Positions 16,684-25,424 of a DNA stretch of 64,000 nt are shown here, piece by piece. Under the pieces are notes generated by a model. It was not told the DNA's origin, searched no databases, and saw nothing but the letters and a program-made list of their open reading frames with translations. A program made the translations under genes and the position numbers. Origin of the DNA: Breznakiella homolactica (lineage in GTDB: Bacteria > Spirochaetota > Spirochaetia > Treponematales > Breznakiellaceae); the NCBI RefSeq assembly GCF_016616095.2, contig NZ_CP067089.2:3162001-3226000 (forward strand), written 5' to 3'. How positions within the stretch are numbered: position 1 is the first letter of the stretch; each line of letters begins with the position of its first letter.

Positions 16684-16858
16684 GGCACCCGCATTATAAC
16701 TGGCACCCTCCACAGAATCATGGTGATACCGGGTCCGGGGGGCCCGTCTGATGGAAAAAATCCCCGTACCGGGGTTTTCTTTCCATCAGACACCCCGCGA
16801 TACCGGGAGGACACCATGATTCTGTGTCGCTGCCCGGATATGCTGCGGATACCCTGCC
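16684..16858. repeat. Nested palindromic element E6 (type A, variant arms)
   Basis: Middle arms CACAGAATCATGGT (16711-16724) and ACCATGATTCTGTG (16813-16826) are perfectly paired but differ from the usual CAGAAGCATGG at one base, changed on both sides. The core is on the minus strand. The inner stem GTCTGATGGAAA (from 16746) returns at 16791. Outer arms are degenerate. It lies upstream of dcd. Confidence 0.85.
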
Positions 16859-16946
16859 TCAAAGGGAGGTGCGCAGTACGGGAGCCTATTTGTTGCGTTT
16901 TGTGGCTTCCAACCGATGATGCTACCCTTCCGAGGGTCTTTCCTTT

Positions 16947-17078
16947 TTATAATGCGGTTGCCCTGAAAGTACAGAGACTTACAAGCCGGAACGCACCCAG
17001 GGAGGATTGGTGCCGCGGAGCTTGTCGTGCCATCACGGCCGGGTGCGTTCCGGCTTAACCGGCTCTGTGCTGCCCATA
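16947..17078. repeat. Nested palindromic element E7 (type B, core lost)
   Basis: AAGCCGGAACGCACCC (16983-16998) and GGGTGCGTTCCGGCTT (17041-17056) are a perfect 16-bp repeat of the type-B middle arms, followed by ACCGGCTCTGTGCTGCCC as in other B copies. The GGTAAC...GTC stem is missing and replaced by a short spacer, so this is an internal deletion form. From 17079 to 17205 I see only the AT-rich upstream region of dcd. Confidence 0.75.
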
Positions 17079-17221
17079 GAGGGGGTGGTTATCTCTGCGG
17101 TGGGGCTTTCTTATTTTTCCTCTTGTGTTTTTTTTGGGTACGGGTATCTTGTATTGCATACCGGCGGAAAATTCCGTATTTTTACGCCAGGATTTTACGT
17201 ATTTACAATAAAGGACACACC

Positions 17222-17740
17222 ATGATTCTGTCGGGACTTCAGATTAAGGAAAAAATCGGCAGGGAGATTTTTATCGAACCCTTTTCAGAAAAACAGCTCA
17301 ACCCCAACAGTTACAACCTGAGGCTCCATAATGAATTGCTGATATACGATGACGGTATCCTCGATATGAAGCGGGCCAATAACTATTCATCCCTGGAAAT
17401 ACCTTCCGAGGGCCTGGTGCTGGAACCCCGGAAACTGTACCTGGGGCGGACGGTGGAATACACAAAAACCGAAGGATATGTCCCCATGCTCGAAGGCCGG
17501 TCCTCTATAGGACGGCTCGGACTTTTTATCCATGTAACCGCTGGATTCGGTGACGTCGGCTTTGCCGGCTACTGGACCTTGGAGATTTTCTGTATTCAGC
17601 CGATCCGGATATACTCCGATGTGGAAATCTGCCAGATTTACTACCATACCATCGACGGCCAATACACCGGATATACCAGCGGAAAATACCAGAACAACAC
17701 CGGCATTCAGCCCAGTTTGCTGTACAAGGATTTTGAATAA
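17222..17740 (+). CDS. dcd: dCTP deaminase
   Basis: 172 residues from the ATG at 17222, with AAAGGA upstream. The family signature is present: the N-terminal LNPNSYNLRLH, the catalytic segment EGRSSIGRLGLFIHVTAGF and GDVGFAGYWTLEI, then QIYYHTIDG and the C-terminal closing segment YTSGKYQNNTGIQPS. The enzyme deaminates dCTP to dUTP as a step to dTTP. Some relatives also hydrolyse the triphosphate, which cannot be decided here. The first bases of the gene share 15 bp with the right arm of element E6 (see findings). Confidence 0.93.
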   Translation: MILSGLQIKEKIGREIFIEPFSEKQLNPNSYNLRLHNELLIYDDGILDMKRANNYSSLEIPSEGLVLEPRKLYLGRTVEYTKTEGYVPMLEGRSSIGRLGLFIHVTAGFGDVGFAGYWTLEIFCIQPIRIYSDVEICQIYYHTIDGQYTGYTSGKYQNNTGIQPSLLYKDFE

Positions 17741-17845
17741 CCCGGCAATTCGCCGAACTGATTCAGAATATCCGCAGTAATCCCCTCCACGCGGGTCCAA
17801 AGACTTTCCCGTAAAAGCCCCCGCCACCCAGCCCTCCCTTCCAAG

Positions 17846-18020
17846 CCAGGGGCCCTGCATTACAACAACCAACGGCAAAGAAGCATGGCGCAGAACGGTA
17901 ACGCGGGGTGTCAGAAGATAAAAATACCGCCCCGCGGATATTTTTATCTTCTGACAGGACCCCCGGCCCCATTCTCACCATGCTTCTTTGTTTTGTAAAA
18001 GTATAATGCATGGACCCTGG
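17846..18020. repeat. Nested palindromic element E8 (type A, inverted orientation)
   Basis: Outermost arms 17846-17862 and 18004-18020 pair at 15 of 17 positions. Middle arms CAAAGAAGCATGG (17876-17888) and CCATGCTTCTTTG (17978-17990) are perfect. Here the core reads on the plus strand, GGTAACGCGGGGTGTC...GACAGGACCCCC, around a 17-bp perfect stem (17910-17926 with 17939-17955). The conserved flank (tgggtggcgggggc type) lies on the left, on the complementary strand, confirming inversion. It separates dcd and pepT. Confidence 0.88.
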
Positions 18021-18061
18021 GCGCCCTTTACGGATGGTGATTTTCACTCCATACTGTACGT

Positions 18062-19330
18062 ATGAGTACATCAATCAGCGCAATCAGCGATACTGAAATG
18101 AACGGATATGTGGTTCCGCGGTTTATAAAATACACGGGCTACTGGACCACCAGTGACCGCCATGTGGAAGATACTCCCTCCACACCGGGCCAGTGGGATC
18201 TCGCAAAAGCCCTGGCGGAGGAACTTAACGGCCTCGGTCTGGCGGATGTGGAACTAACGGACCACTGCTACGTCATTGCCCGGCTCCCGGCGACCTCCGG
18301 AAAGGAAAACAATCCCGTGGTGGGGTTCCTGGCCCATATAGATACCTCCAGCGACGTGTCGGGAAAGGATGTAAAACCGATCCTGGTAAAAAATTACGAC
18401 GGCAGACGGATTGAACTTCAGGGTGGCTTTGCCCTGGACCCGGCGGAGGATCCGGACCTGGCCTCCCAGAAAGGAAGGGATATTATCCATACCGACGGCT
18501 CGACCCTTCTGGGCGCGGACGACAAGGCGGGGATCGCCGAAATCGTGGGAGCCGTGGAATATATTATTAAACACCCGGAAATTGAACACGGTCCGGTGGA
18601 ACTGATCTTTTCACCCGATGAGGAGACCGGCAAGGGGCTGCCGGAGATTCCCCTTAAAACGCTTAAATCCAAGGCGTGCTATACCCTGGACGGCGGCCCC
18701 ATCGGGGAGCTCGAAATCGAATGCTTCAACGCCTACGGGGTGCATGTTGAATTCCAGGGTAAGGTGATCCATCTGGGCCACGCCCGGGGAGAACTGGCCA
18801 ACGCCGTGCTTATGGCCGCGTATTACGCCGCCATGCTGCCGCGGTCGGAGAGTCCCGAAGCCACCGACGGGTATTACGGCTATTACTGTCCCACGGAGAT
18901 CACGGGCAAACTGGAAACCGCCTCCCTGGAGGTGTTTATCCGGGATTTCGACCATGACGGCGCTCTCCGCAGGATTGAGGCCCTCAAGACCTTCGCCAAA
19001 GCCGTGGAGGCCCAGTTCCCCGGCGGAACCGTTACGGTGACCCCGAAACTTCAGTATTATAATATGAAGAAGAAAATAGACGCCCAGCCCCGGGTCCTGG
19101 AAATCCTCAAGACCGCGGCTGACAATCTGGGATTGTCTTTTACCTTAAAACCCATCCGGGGAGGAACCGACGGCGCCCGGCTTACGGAGATGGGAATCCC
19201 CACCCCGAATATTTTTACCGGCGGCCGCAACTTCCACAGCCGGACCGAATGGGCCTCGGTGCCGGATATGCTGGCCGCGTCCCGGCTGGTGATCGAGCTG
19301 ATCCGGCTCTGGGGCGGGGAAACGAGTTAA
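18062..19330 (+). CDS. pepT: Peptidase T (tripeptidase)
   Basis: 422 residues, close to the usual 410. An M20B zinc aminopeptidase that removes the N-terminal residue from tripeptides in the cytoplasm. Visible metal and catalytic segments are GFLAHIDTSSDVSG, LLGADDKAGIAEI, LIFSPDEETGKG, YTLDGGPIGELE and, at the end, PIRGGTDGARLTEMG and NIFTGGRNFHSRTEW. No good ribosome-binding site precedes the ATG at 18062, and a second ATG lies at 18098. Confidence 0.95.
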   Translation: MSTSISAISDTEMNGYVVPRFIKYTGYWTTSDRHVEDTPSTPGQWDLAKALAEELNGLGLADVELTDHCYVIARLPATSGKENNPVVGFLAHIDTSSDVSGKDVKPILVKNYDGRRIELQGGFALDPAEDPDLASQKGRDIIHTDGSTLLGADDKAGIAEIVGAVEYIIKHPEIEHGPVELIFSPDEETGKGLPEIPLKTLKSKACYTLDGGPIGELEIECFNAYGVHVEFQGKVIHLGHARGELANAVLMAAYYAAMLPRSESPEATDGYYGYYCPTEITGKLETASLEVFIRDFDHDGALRRIEALKTFAKAVEAQFPGGTVTVTPKLQYYNMKKKIDAQPRVLEILKTAADNLGLSFTLKPIRGGTDGARLTEMGIPTPNIFTGGRNFHSRTEWASVPDMLAASRLVIELIRLWGGETS

Positions 19331-19350
19331 GAAACGTTAAGGAGTTGATG

Positions 19351-19551
19351 ATGAAATATACCTTCAAAGTACCGGATATGAGCTGCGGCCACTGCAAAGC
19401 TCATATTGAAGAGAGCTTTAAAAACTGGGGAAAGGCGGCATCCTACGCGGTGGACCTGGAAGCCAAGACCATCACCGTGGAAACCGACGAACCCCAGGCT
19501 TCCGTGATCCGGGTAATCCGGGACGAAGGATACACCCCGGAAGCGGTATAA
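19351..19551 (+). CDS. Heavy-metal-associated (CopZ-like) chaperone
   Basis: 66 residues from the ATG at 19351 (AAGGAG six bases upstream; another ATG lies directly before). The HMA fold has its metal motif MSCGHC at residues 9-14. Proteins of this kind carry Cu(I) or another soft metal to a P-type ATPase or regulator. No such partner is in the window. It follows pepT by about 20 bp and is probably read with it. Confidence 0.9.
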   Translation: MKYTFKVPDMSCGHCKAHIEESFKNWGKAASYAVDLEAKTITVETDEPQASVIRVIRDEGYTPEAV

Positions 19552-19596
19552 TTCCGGAAAGAACGACGCCGCCGGCGTTAACCGGCGGACGCCGGA

Positions 19597-20841
19597 TTAT
19601 TCCGAAAGCAGCCTGTTGCAGGTCAGAGTCAGCTGCCTCAGGGCGGCTTCCGCGTCCATTGAGCTGCGGATTATCTCCGTCCGTTTGGTAAGATAGAGAC
19701 TGTTTATTTCCAGGCCCTTGGAGCCGCCGGGCCAGGAAACCCCGGGGACCATATATTCAAGCTGGGCGTAAGCCGCTTCCTGTCCGGGAATTACCGGAAC
19801 CTGGGCTTTGGTGGAACAGAGCCGCCCGGTGGAGCTGGAGGTCACCATGGCTTCGGGGTCGGTGATAAAATCCAGAAACCGCCACACCGCATCGTATTTA
19901 GCCCGGTCTTTGGTAAAGCTTATGATGGTGCCGCCCGCCGCGGGGAGCGCCCTCTGTTTTGTTCCGAAGGAAGGGAATTCCGCGACCTTCAGCGTGAAAT
20001 CAGCGGAATTCCGTATTGATGAAAGCAGGGAACACAATTCCACATACATGGCGACTTCTCCGGCGATAAAATTCGCCATATCCTCATCGGGGGTACTGAC
20101 CGGTTCCAGCCCCAGCCGGTTGATTGTCTGCCAGAGTTTAATAGCTTCCACGGTTTCCGGCGTATCGAATGAAACCCGGGTTCCGTCCGGTGAGAGCAGG
20201 GTTCCGCCATTGGAATACACCAGGCTCATATCGGAACCGAGATCACCCTTCCAGATGGTAATAGCGTATTTTCCGGTCCGTTCCTTGATTATCCCGCCGA
20301 CCCTGATCACGTCATCCCAGGTTCTGGGAACGTCCGCGCCGCTGAGGCCCGCGGCCCTGAAAATATCTTCGTTATAATACAGGACATTGTTGGCCAGACC
20401 GAAGGGAACGGCAATCTGGTCACCCTTTACCGCGCCGAGGTTCAGTACCGGCGGGATAAACTTGTCCGCAAACGCCGCGTACTGTTCCAGGCTGGGAGCC
20501 AGCTCATTGACCGGCGTGGGATCCATTTCGGTATGGATATAATCCAGGAGACTGTACCCGCCCATGAATAAATCCGGAGCGGGGTTTCCCGCGGCTACAT
20601 CTATGATCATATTCTGCAGCAATTCAATAAATTCTCCGGGTTTTGAGGTGACCTCTATCTTTATATCCGGATTCTGCGTCTCAAAGTCACTGATTATCTG
20701 CAGCACCGCGGCTTCGAGTTTTCCCGAGTACCGGTGCCACAGCTGCAGCGTAACGGTATTGTCCATGTCCTTTTTTCCTCCCGCCCATATAATTCCCGGC
20801 AGCAGCGCGATACCCGCCAGAAGTACTATGAATTTTTTCAT
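19597..20841 (-). CDS. Extracellular solute-binding protein, family 1 (sugar type)
   Basis: 414 residues with a cleaved signal peptide ending near IWAGGKK. The family-1 pattern is clear: VTLQLWHRYSGKLEAAVLQI, the central VPFGLANNVLYYNEDIFRAAGL and PRTWDDVIRVGGIIKERTGKY, and a C-terminal FTKDRAKYDAVWRFLDFITDPEAM. It would deliver a sugar or sugar derivative to an ABC permease. No permease or ATPase gene adjoins it, so it is an orphan. GTACCGGTAC (20858-20867), a 10-bp palindrome, sits just before the gene. Confidence 0.9.
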   Translation of the reverse strand: MKKFIVLLAGIALLPGIIWAGGKKDMDNTVTLQLWHRYSGKLEAAVLQIISDFETQNPDIKIEVTSKPGEFIELLQNMIIDVAAGNPAPDLFMGGYSLLDYIHTEMDPTPVNELAPSLEQYAAFADKFIPPVLNLGAVKGDQIAVPFGLANNVLYYNEDIFRAAGLSGADVPRTWDDVIRVGGIIKERTGKYAITIWKGDLGSDMSLVYSNGGTLLSPDGTRVSFDTPETVEAIKLWQTINRLGLEPVSTPDEDMANFIAGEVAMYVELCSLLSSIRNSADFTLKVAEFPSFGTKQRALPAAGGTIISFTKDRAKYDAVWRFLDFITDPEAMVTSSSTGRLCSTKAQVPVIPGQEAAYAQLEYMVPGVSWPGGSKGLEINSLYLTKRTEIIRSSMDAEAALRQLTLTCNRLLSE

Positions 20842-21000
20842 TGTGCCCCCTAAAAATGTACCGGTACTGTACCACAGGTATTTTGTACATTCAATGAGTT
20901 ATCTTATAATTCTGAGGAGTATCTTCCTCTGCGGACAGGAAATCTGCGGCATGTTCCGGGAACAGACGTAAAAACAAGTCCGGAAAGCCCGCCGCCCCCG

Positions 21001-21270
21001 GGAACCCGGAGTGGGGGCAGCGAAAGACTTGCCGCTTGCAGCGGCAAGTCTGCAGCGAGGGGGAGCAGCCCGCGCGGCCGGGCAGCACCGGGCCGGTTAA
21101 GCCGGAAAGTATCCGGCCGTAATGGTAACACCGGGTGTCATATAAAAAGGGGAATGAGTGACTTTCGAGGCCGCAGGCCGCTGAGGAACCATTCCCCTTT
21201 TTATATGACAGGACCCGCGGTACCAGTAATCCCGGATACTTTCCGGCTTGTCAGTCCCGGTGCTCCCCCC
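21001..21270. repeat. Nested palindromic element E9 (type B)
   Basis: It begins GGAACCCGGAGTGGGGGCAG with a perfect 11-bp hairpin (21025-21035 with 21041-21051), then GGGGGAGCA (21059-21067), matched at 21261-21269. Middle arms 21099-21116 and 21232-21249 pair perfectly over 18 bp. The core GGTAACACCGGGTGTC...GACAGGACCC holds a perfect 20-bp stem (21137-21156 with 21190-21209). It ends five bases before a TTGACA box. The stretch 20870-21000 shows a weak promoter for the upstream minus-strand gene and nothing else. Confidence 0.9.
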
Positions 21271-21275
21271 TTTCA

Positions 21276-21304
21276 TTGACACCTCCTTGCCGGCGTGTTT
21301 ATAC
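21276..21304 (+). promoter_or_regulatory. Strong promoter for the acyltransferase gene
   Basis: TTGACA (21276-21281), a 17-base spacer and TTATAC (21299-21304). Transcription would start near 21311, two bases before the ATG at 21313, which predicts a leaderless or nearly leaderless message. Confidence 0.7.
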
Positions 21305-21312
21305 TTATTTTT

Positions 21313-22209
21313 ATGGAAATATTAAGTGAAGTATACCGGGATCTTATAAAGAAAGTTGTGGCTTTATCCAAATCGGAAACGGTAGTTACCGAGCATAATG
21401 TGTACCAGGAAGCCGTGCCGGGGCTTATGCCGCTGATCGATACCATGGTGGGGGATAAAATGCTCCCCGGTTCCGGTATAACCGGCATGGAAAACCTCAG
21501 CGATCTCTACGAAAAAGCCGTTTCGGGCAAATCCTGCCTGCTCCTGCTGGAACATTACAGCAATTTTGACCTTCCCATGTTCATTTATCTCCTCCGGCAG
21601 GAAGGGGAGCTGGGGCTTAAACTCGCGGAACATGTGGTAGCTATCGCGGGACTCAAGCTTAATGAGGACCCGGTGGTGGCGGCCTTCGCGGCGGCCTATT
21701 CCCGGATTGTTATTTTCCCCAGCCGTTCCCTGACGCATCTGGACGCGGAAAAGGACCGGGAAGAGCTTATCCGTATCAACTCTATCAACCGGGCGGCCAT
21801 GAAAAGTCTCAATAAAGTTAAATATGAAGGAAAAATGATCCTTGTGTTTCCCGCCGGAACACGGTACCGCCCCTGGGAACCGTCGACAAAACAGGGTGTC
21901 CGGGAAATCGATTCGTATATCAAATCCTTTGATTATATGTGTCCCGTGGCAATCAACGGGGAGCTTCTCCATATACGGCAGGGAAAAATGATGGATGATT
22001 CCATCAGTCCCGATGTGGTCCGGTATACCGCGGGCCAGGTTATGCCCTGCGCCGAATTCAGGAACAGGATGCGGGATGAGGCGGAAGCCGCCGGGATCGA
22101 GGATAAAAAGCAGGCCGCGGTGGACGGTGTCATGAAAGTTCTGGAGGAACTCCATGAGAAAGCCGAGCCGGACCGGCAGAAGATTATCCGGGAGAATACC
22201 CAGTCATAG
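21313..22209 (+). CDS. Glycerol-3-phosphate/lysophosphatidate acyltransferase-like protein
   Basis: 298 residues from the ATG at 21313; a GTG at 21295 is in frame but would precede the predicted transcript start. The PlsC-family motif I is LLEHYSNFDLP (H-x4-D) near residue 90, and motif III is VFPAGTRYRPW. No membrane helix is obvious, unlike many PlsC proteins. It likely moves an acyl chain to a glycerolipid hydroxyl; the acceptor is uncertain. It is followed by an aldo/keto reductase on the same strand (33-bp gap). Confidence 0.75.
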   Translation: MEILSEVYRDLIKKVVALSKSETVVTEHNVYQEAVPGLMPLIDTMVGDKMLPGSGITGMENLSDLYEKAVSGKSCLLLLEHYSNFDLPMFIYLLRQEGELGLKLAEHVVAIAGLKLNEDPVVAAFAAAYSRIVIFPSRSLTHLDAEKDREELIRINSINRAAMKSLNKVKYEGKMILVFPAGTRYRPWEPSTKQGVREIDSYIKSFDYMCPVAINGELLHIRQGKMMDDSISPDVVRYTAGQVMPCAEFRNRMRDEAEAAGIEDKKQAAVDGVMKVLEELHEKAEPDRQKIIRENTQS

Positions 22210-22242
22210 CACCTTCTTTACAATAAAATAAGAGGAGAAACC

Positions 22243-23073
22243 ATGGCTTTTACGGAAAGTAAAAAACTCAACACCAAAACAGAGATTCCCTATCTCGGGC
22301 TGGGAGTGTTCCGGTCCAAGGAGGGGGATGAGACCTACAATTCGGTCCGGTGGGCCCTTGACGCGGGATACCGGCATATAGATACCGCGGCGTTTTACGG
22401 CAATGAAGGGAGTGTCGGAAAGGCTGTCCGGGACAGCGGTATCCCCCGGGATGAAATTTTCATCACCACCAAGCTGTGGAACGATGATATGCGCCGGGGC
22501 ACCCAGGAAGCGGCCTTTGAAAAAAGCCTTAAAAATCTCATGACCGATTATCTGGATCTGTACCTTATCCACTGGCCCGTACCCGATCACTATGTGGCAT
22601 CCTATAAAATACTCGAAAGACTGTATAAGGATGACCGGTGCCGGGCAGTGGGGGTAAGCAATTTCGAGCCCCACCATCTGGATACGCTTATGAAGGAAAC
22701 ATCCCTGGTCCCCGCGGTAAACCAGGTTGAGCTCCATCCGCTGCTTAACCAGCAGCCCCTGCTGGATTACTGCGCGAGCCATGGTATCGCCCTGACCGCC
22801 TGGTCGCCCCTGGGCGGCACCAAGGTTGATCTGCCCCATGACCCGGTCCTTACGGAAATCGGCAGGCACTATGGGAAATCCGCGGTTCAGGTTATTATCC
22901 GCTGGAATATCCAGCGTGGGGTGGTGGTTATCCCCAAGTCGTCCAACCAGCAGCGTATTATTGAAAACGGGCAGGTCTTTGATTTTGAACTGAACAACGA
23001 GGATATGGCAAAAATCAACAGTATGAACAAAAACGAACGCTTTGGGTCGGATCCGGATAATTTTAATTTTTAA
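22243..23073 (+). CDS. Aldo/keto reductase (2,5-diketogluconate reductase type)
   Basis: 276 residues, with AGAGGAG before the ATG. The catalytic tetrad is in place: D47 and Y52 in YRHIDTAAFYGNE, K77 in ITTKLWN, and H110 in YLIHWPVP. The NADPH-site signature VIPKSSNQQRIIEN is at the C-terminus. It reduces aldehydes or ketones in the cytoplasm; the true substrate is unknown. A nested inverted repeat (23077-23132) follows the stop. Confidence 0.95.
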   Translation: MAFTESKKLNTKTEIPYLGLGVFRSKEGDETYNSVRWALDAGYRHIDTAAFYGNEGSVGKAVRDSGIPRDEIFITTKLWNDDMRRGTQEAAFEKSLKNLMTDYLDLYLIHWPVPDHYVASYKILERLYKDDRCRAVGVSNFEPHHLDTLMKETSLVPAVNQVELHPLLNQQPLLDYCASHGIALTAWSPLGGTKVDLPHDPVLTEIGRHYGKSAVQVIIRWNIQRGVVVIPKSSNQQRIIENGQVFDFELNNEDMAKINSMNKNERFGSDPDNFNF

Positions 23074-23076
23074 GAC

Positions 23077-23132
23077 CAGACTAGTTCAATAACCGCAGGT
23101 ATCTCGGACACATAGTGTCCGAAACTAGTCTG
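23077..23132. repeat. Nested inverted repeat between reductase and HAD genes
   Basis: CAGACTAGTT (23077-23086) pairs with AACTAGTCTG (23123-23132). Inside, TCGGACAC (23104-23111) pairs with GTGTCCGA (23115-23122) around ATA. There is no U-tract. It starts at the reductase stop and ends 22 bases before the HAD start. Its arms are not those of the E-family, but the doubly nested design is similar. Confidence 0.7.
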
Positions 23133-23153
23133 ATGAAACAACGGAGTATTACG

Positions 23154-23804
23154 GTGATCACGGCAATTATTTTCGATATGGACGGGGTGCTGGCGGATTC
23201 TGAGCTGCTCCATGTCCTGGCCAGCCAGCGGCTGCTTGAGCGTTACGGGGTTACCGTGGACGAAGCCTTTCTCCGGCGGTATACCGGCATGGATAACGCC
23301 GTTTTTCTCGGGGATGTGATCCGGGAATTCGGCCTGGACGCGGCTATCCCCGAACTGCACAAGCAGCGGGTGGATATCCTCGTAGGATTGCTCCGGGAAC
23401 AGGTTGAACCCGTTTCGGGTATGGAAGAGATGGTCCGGGGAATCTCGGATCTCCCCGTAAAACGGGGCCTGGCGTCATCGTCGCCCCGGCCGGTGGTGAT
23501 GACGATTCTGAAGAAATTCGACCTCTTCGAATGGTTTGACGCCGTTGTGACCGGGGACGATGTGGAACGGGGCAAACCTGATCCCGGGATTTTTCTTGAA
23601 GCCGCCCGGCAGCTGGGGGTTTCTCCCGCGGACTGCATTGTGGTGGAGGATTCCAAAAACGGTGTCGCCGCCGCTGTTGCCGCGGGCATGGACGTTATTG
23701 GGTTTTTCAATCCCAATTCCGGAGATCAGGATCTGTCCAGGGCCGGCAGAGTGGTGGATTCCCTTGAGGCAATTCCGGGGCTTATCAGGGCATCCGCGGT
23801 ATGA
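23154..23804 (+). CDS. HAD-superfamily hydrolase, beta-phosphoglucomutase-like
   Basis: 216 residues from the GTG at 23154, chosen for CGGAG seven bases upstream; an ATG at 23133 is possible but lies in the inverted repeat. HAD motif I is IIFDMDGVLADS (nucleophile D8, acid D10), motif II is LASSSPRP, motif III is RGKPDPGIF with K, and motif IV is VVEDSKNGVAAA. The alpha-helical cap after motif I marks the phosphoglycolate/phosphoglucomutase group. It acts on a small phosphorylated metabolite that I cannot name. Confidence 0.9.
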   Translation: MITAIIFDMDGVLADSELLHVLASQRLLERYGVTVDEAFLRRYTGMDNAVFLGDVIREFGLDAAIPELHKQRVDILVGLLREQVEPVSGMEEMVRGISDLPVKRGLASSSPRPVVMTILKKFDLFEWFDAVVTGDDVERGKPDPGIFLEAARQLGVSPADCIVVEDSKNGVAAAVAAGMDVIGFFNPNSGDQDLSRAGRVVDSLEAIPGLIRASAV

Positions 23805-23818
23805 CCTATCCAGGCCAG

Positions 23819-24020
23819 ACACAGAAGCGTGGAGATGCTTTTTGAGGGGGCCTGTCGTATGAAAAGAAATCAGCCTGTGGCTGGTTCTTTAAAGTATTGA
23901 TATAAGGCCGTTCCAGCGGCCTGCGAATACCGCTCTGCGGTGTTTTTTCATACAAACCTCTGGGTTGTCAAACCAGAGGTTTGAAGACACCTTGTGCTGC
24001 CGGTTCCGCCATGCTTCTGT
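23819..24020. repeat. Nested palindromic element E10 (type A, enlarged)
   Basis: Arms ACAGAAGCGTGG (23821-23832) and CCATGCTTCTGT (24009-24020) pair with one mismatch. The inner stem begins GTCGTATGAAAA as in E3 and E4 and returns as TTTTTTCATAC. An extra hairpin, AAACCTCTGG / CCAGAGGTTT, sits inside the right half, and other paired segments fill the loop. This looks like a type-A copy that gained further palindromes. It precedes ktrB. Confidence 0.8.
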
Positions 24021-24088
24021 GGCGGTTTTGTTTTAAATACTGCAGACACCCTGCCTTATCAGGGGTCCGGGTATGGATAGTTAAAATT

Positions 24089-25423
24089 GTGAATATTTTT
24101 CAGAGATCCGATGCGTTTTACCTTCTTATTTTCTTTCTTATCCTGATTTCGGCGGGGACAGCCCTGCTTTTGATTCCCGGCGCGTGGAAAGGATACCCCG
24201 ATACTCCCGATTCCCTTACCCTGGTCGACGCCCTGTTTACCGCTACTTCGGCGGTATGCGTTACCGGCCTGAGCACGGTTAATACCGCGGGGTTCAGCCG
24301 GCTGGGGCATATCATCATTATGCTGCTTATCCAGCTCGGCGGCCTGGGCATTATCAGTTTTACTTCGATCCTGCTGAGTATTCCCGGAAACCGGCTCCCC
24401 TTCCGGCGGCTCAATACGATCCGGGCATTTTACATTGACGGCGTCGAATACAATCCCCGGCGGATTGTGCGGAACATAGTTATTATCACTTTTCTGATTG
24501 AATTCCTGGGCGCTGTCCTGCTTTCATTCTTTTTTTATTCCGGCGGAACCGAAGACTGGTTATTCGCGGGAATATTCCACGCGGTTTCCTCGTTCTGCAA
24601 TGCCGGGTTTTCGCCCTTCGCGGCAAACCTCGTTGATTTTGCCTATTACCCGCCGGTTCTTATTGTCGTGATGCTTCTGATTATAACCGGGGGGCTGGGG
24701 TTTATTGTGCTGAATGACATAAGCCGCCGGGTTTCGGGAAAGCGGAAACACCTGAGTTACCACAGCCGGGTAGTGCTGGGTATGACGGGACTGCTCCTCG
24801 CCGGCGGAACCCTCTTTTTCCTGATGTCTGAATGGGACCGGGCGTTCCGGGACATGGAGTTTCCTGTCGCCCTGGTGAACGCCCTGTTCCAGGCGGTTAC
24901 GCCCCGGACCGCGGGTTTTGAGGCCGTACCTCAGGCGGCGCTGAGCCAGCCGTCGCAGATGCTCACCGGCCTGCTTATGCTTATCGGCGGCGCTCCGGGG
25001 TCAATAGCCGGGGGCCTCAAGGTAACCACGGTTTTTGTGGTTCTCATGGTAATGTTCCGGCGGCCCGACAAAAACGGCGATATAAAGGTTTCGCACCACC
25101 GCCTTGCCGCGGGTACCATAAACAACGCGGTGGTGTATTTTCTCAAAGCTCTGGCGCTGCTGCTGATCTGTACCGCGGCGCTCAGTGTTGTCGAAGGCCT
25201 CCAGGGGGACAGTTTCGGGGCGATTGTGTTTGAAGTGCTTTCCGCCTTCGGAACCGTGGGGCTGACCGTGGGAATGACGCCGGATCTGACGGTTCCCGGA
25301 AAACTGGTAATCATCGGCGCCATGTTCGCCGGCAGGGTCGGGCTCATTGCCCTGGCGTTCCCGGCGGCCCGCCACAGATCCTATGACATAACCTATCCTG
25401 AAGGAACGGTATTATTGGGGTAA
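24089..25423 (+). CDS. ktrB: KtrB/TrkH-type potassium channel subunit
   Basis: 444 residues from the GTG at 24089 (the frame is open upstream through element E10, but that part is not protein-like). Four M1-P-M2 repeats are marked by the filter loops SAVCVTGLSTV, VSSFCNAGFSPF, VTPRTAGFEAV and FGTVGLTVG. Each has the single conserved glycine of the K+-uptake family. The final segment is KtrB-like. It pairs with the KtrA gene at 25528, giving a Na+- or H+-linked K+ uptake system of the inner membrane. Confidence 0.95.
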   Translation: MNIFQRSDAFYLLIFFLILISAGTALLLIPGAWKGYPDTPDSLTLVDALFTATSAVCVTGLSTVNTAGFSRLGHIIIMLLIQLGGLGIISFTSILLSIPGNRLPFRRLNTIRAFYIDGVEYNPRRIVRNIVIITFLIEFLGAVLLSFFFYSGGTEDWLFAGIFHAVSSFCNAGFSPFAANLVDFAYYPPVLIVVMLLIITGGLGFIVLNDISRRVSGKRKHLSYHSRVVLGMTGLLLAGGTLFFLMSEWDRAFRDMEFPVALVNALFQAVTPRTAGFEAVPQAALSQPSQMLTGLLMLIGGAPGSIAGGLKVTTVFVVLMVMFRRPDKNGDIKVSHHRLAAGTINNAVVYFLKALALLLICTAALSVVEGLQGDSFGAIVFEVLSAFGTVGLTVGMTPDLTVPGKLVIIGAMFAGRVGLIALAFPAARHRSYDITYPEGTVLLG

Positions 25424-25424
25424 T

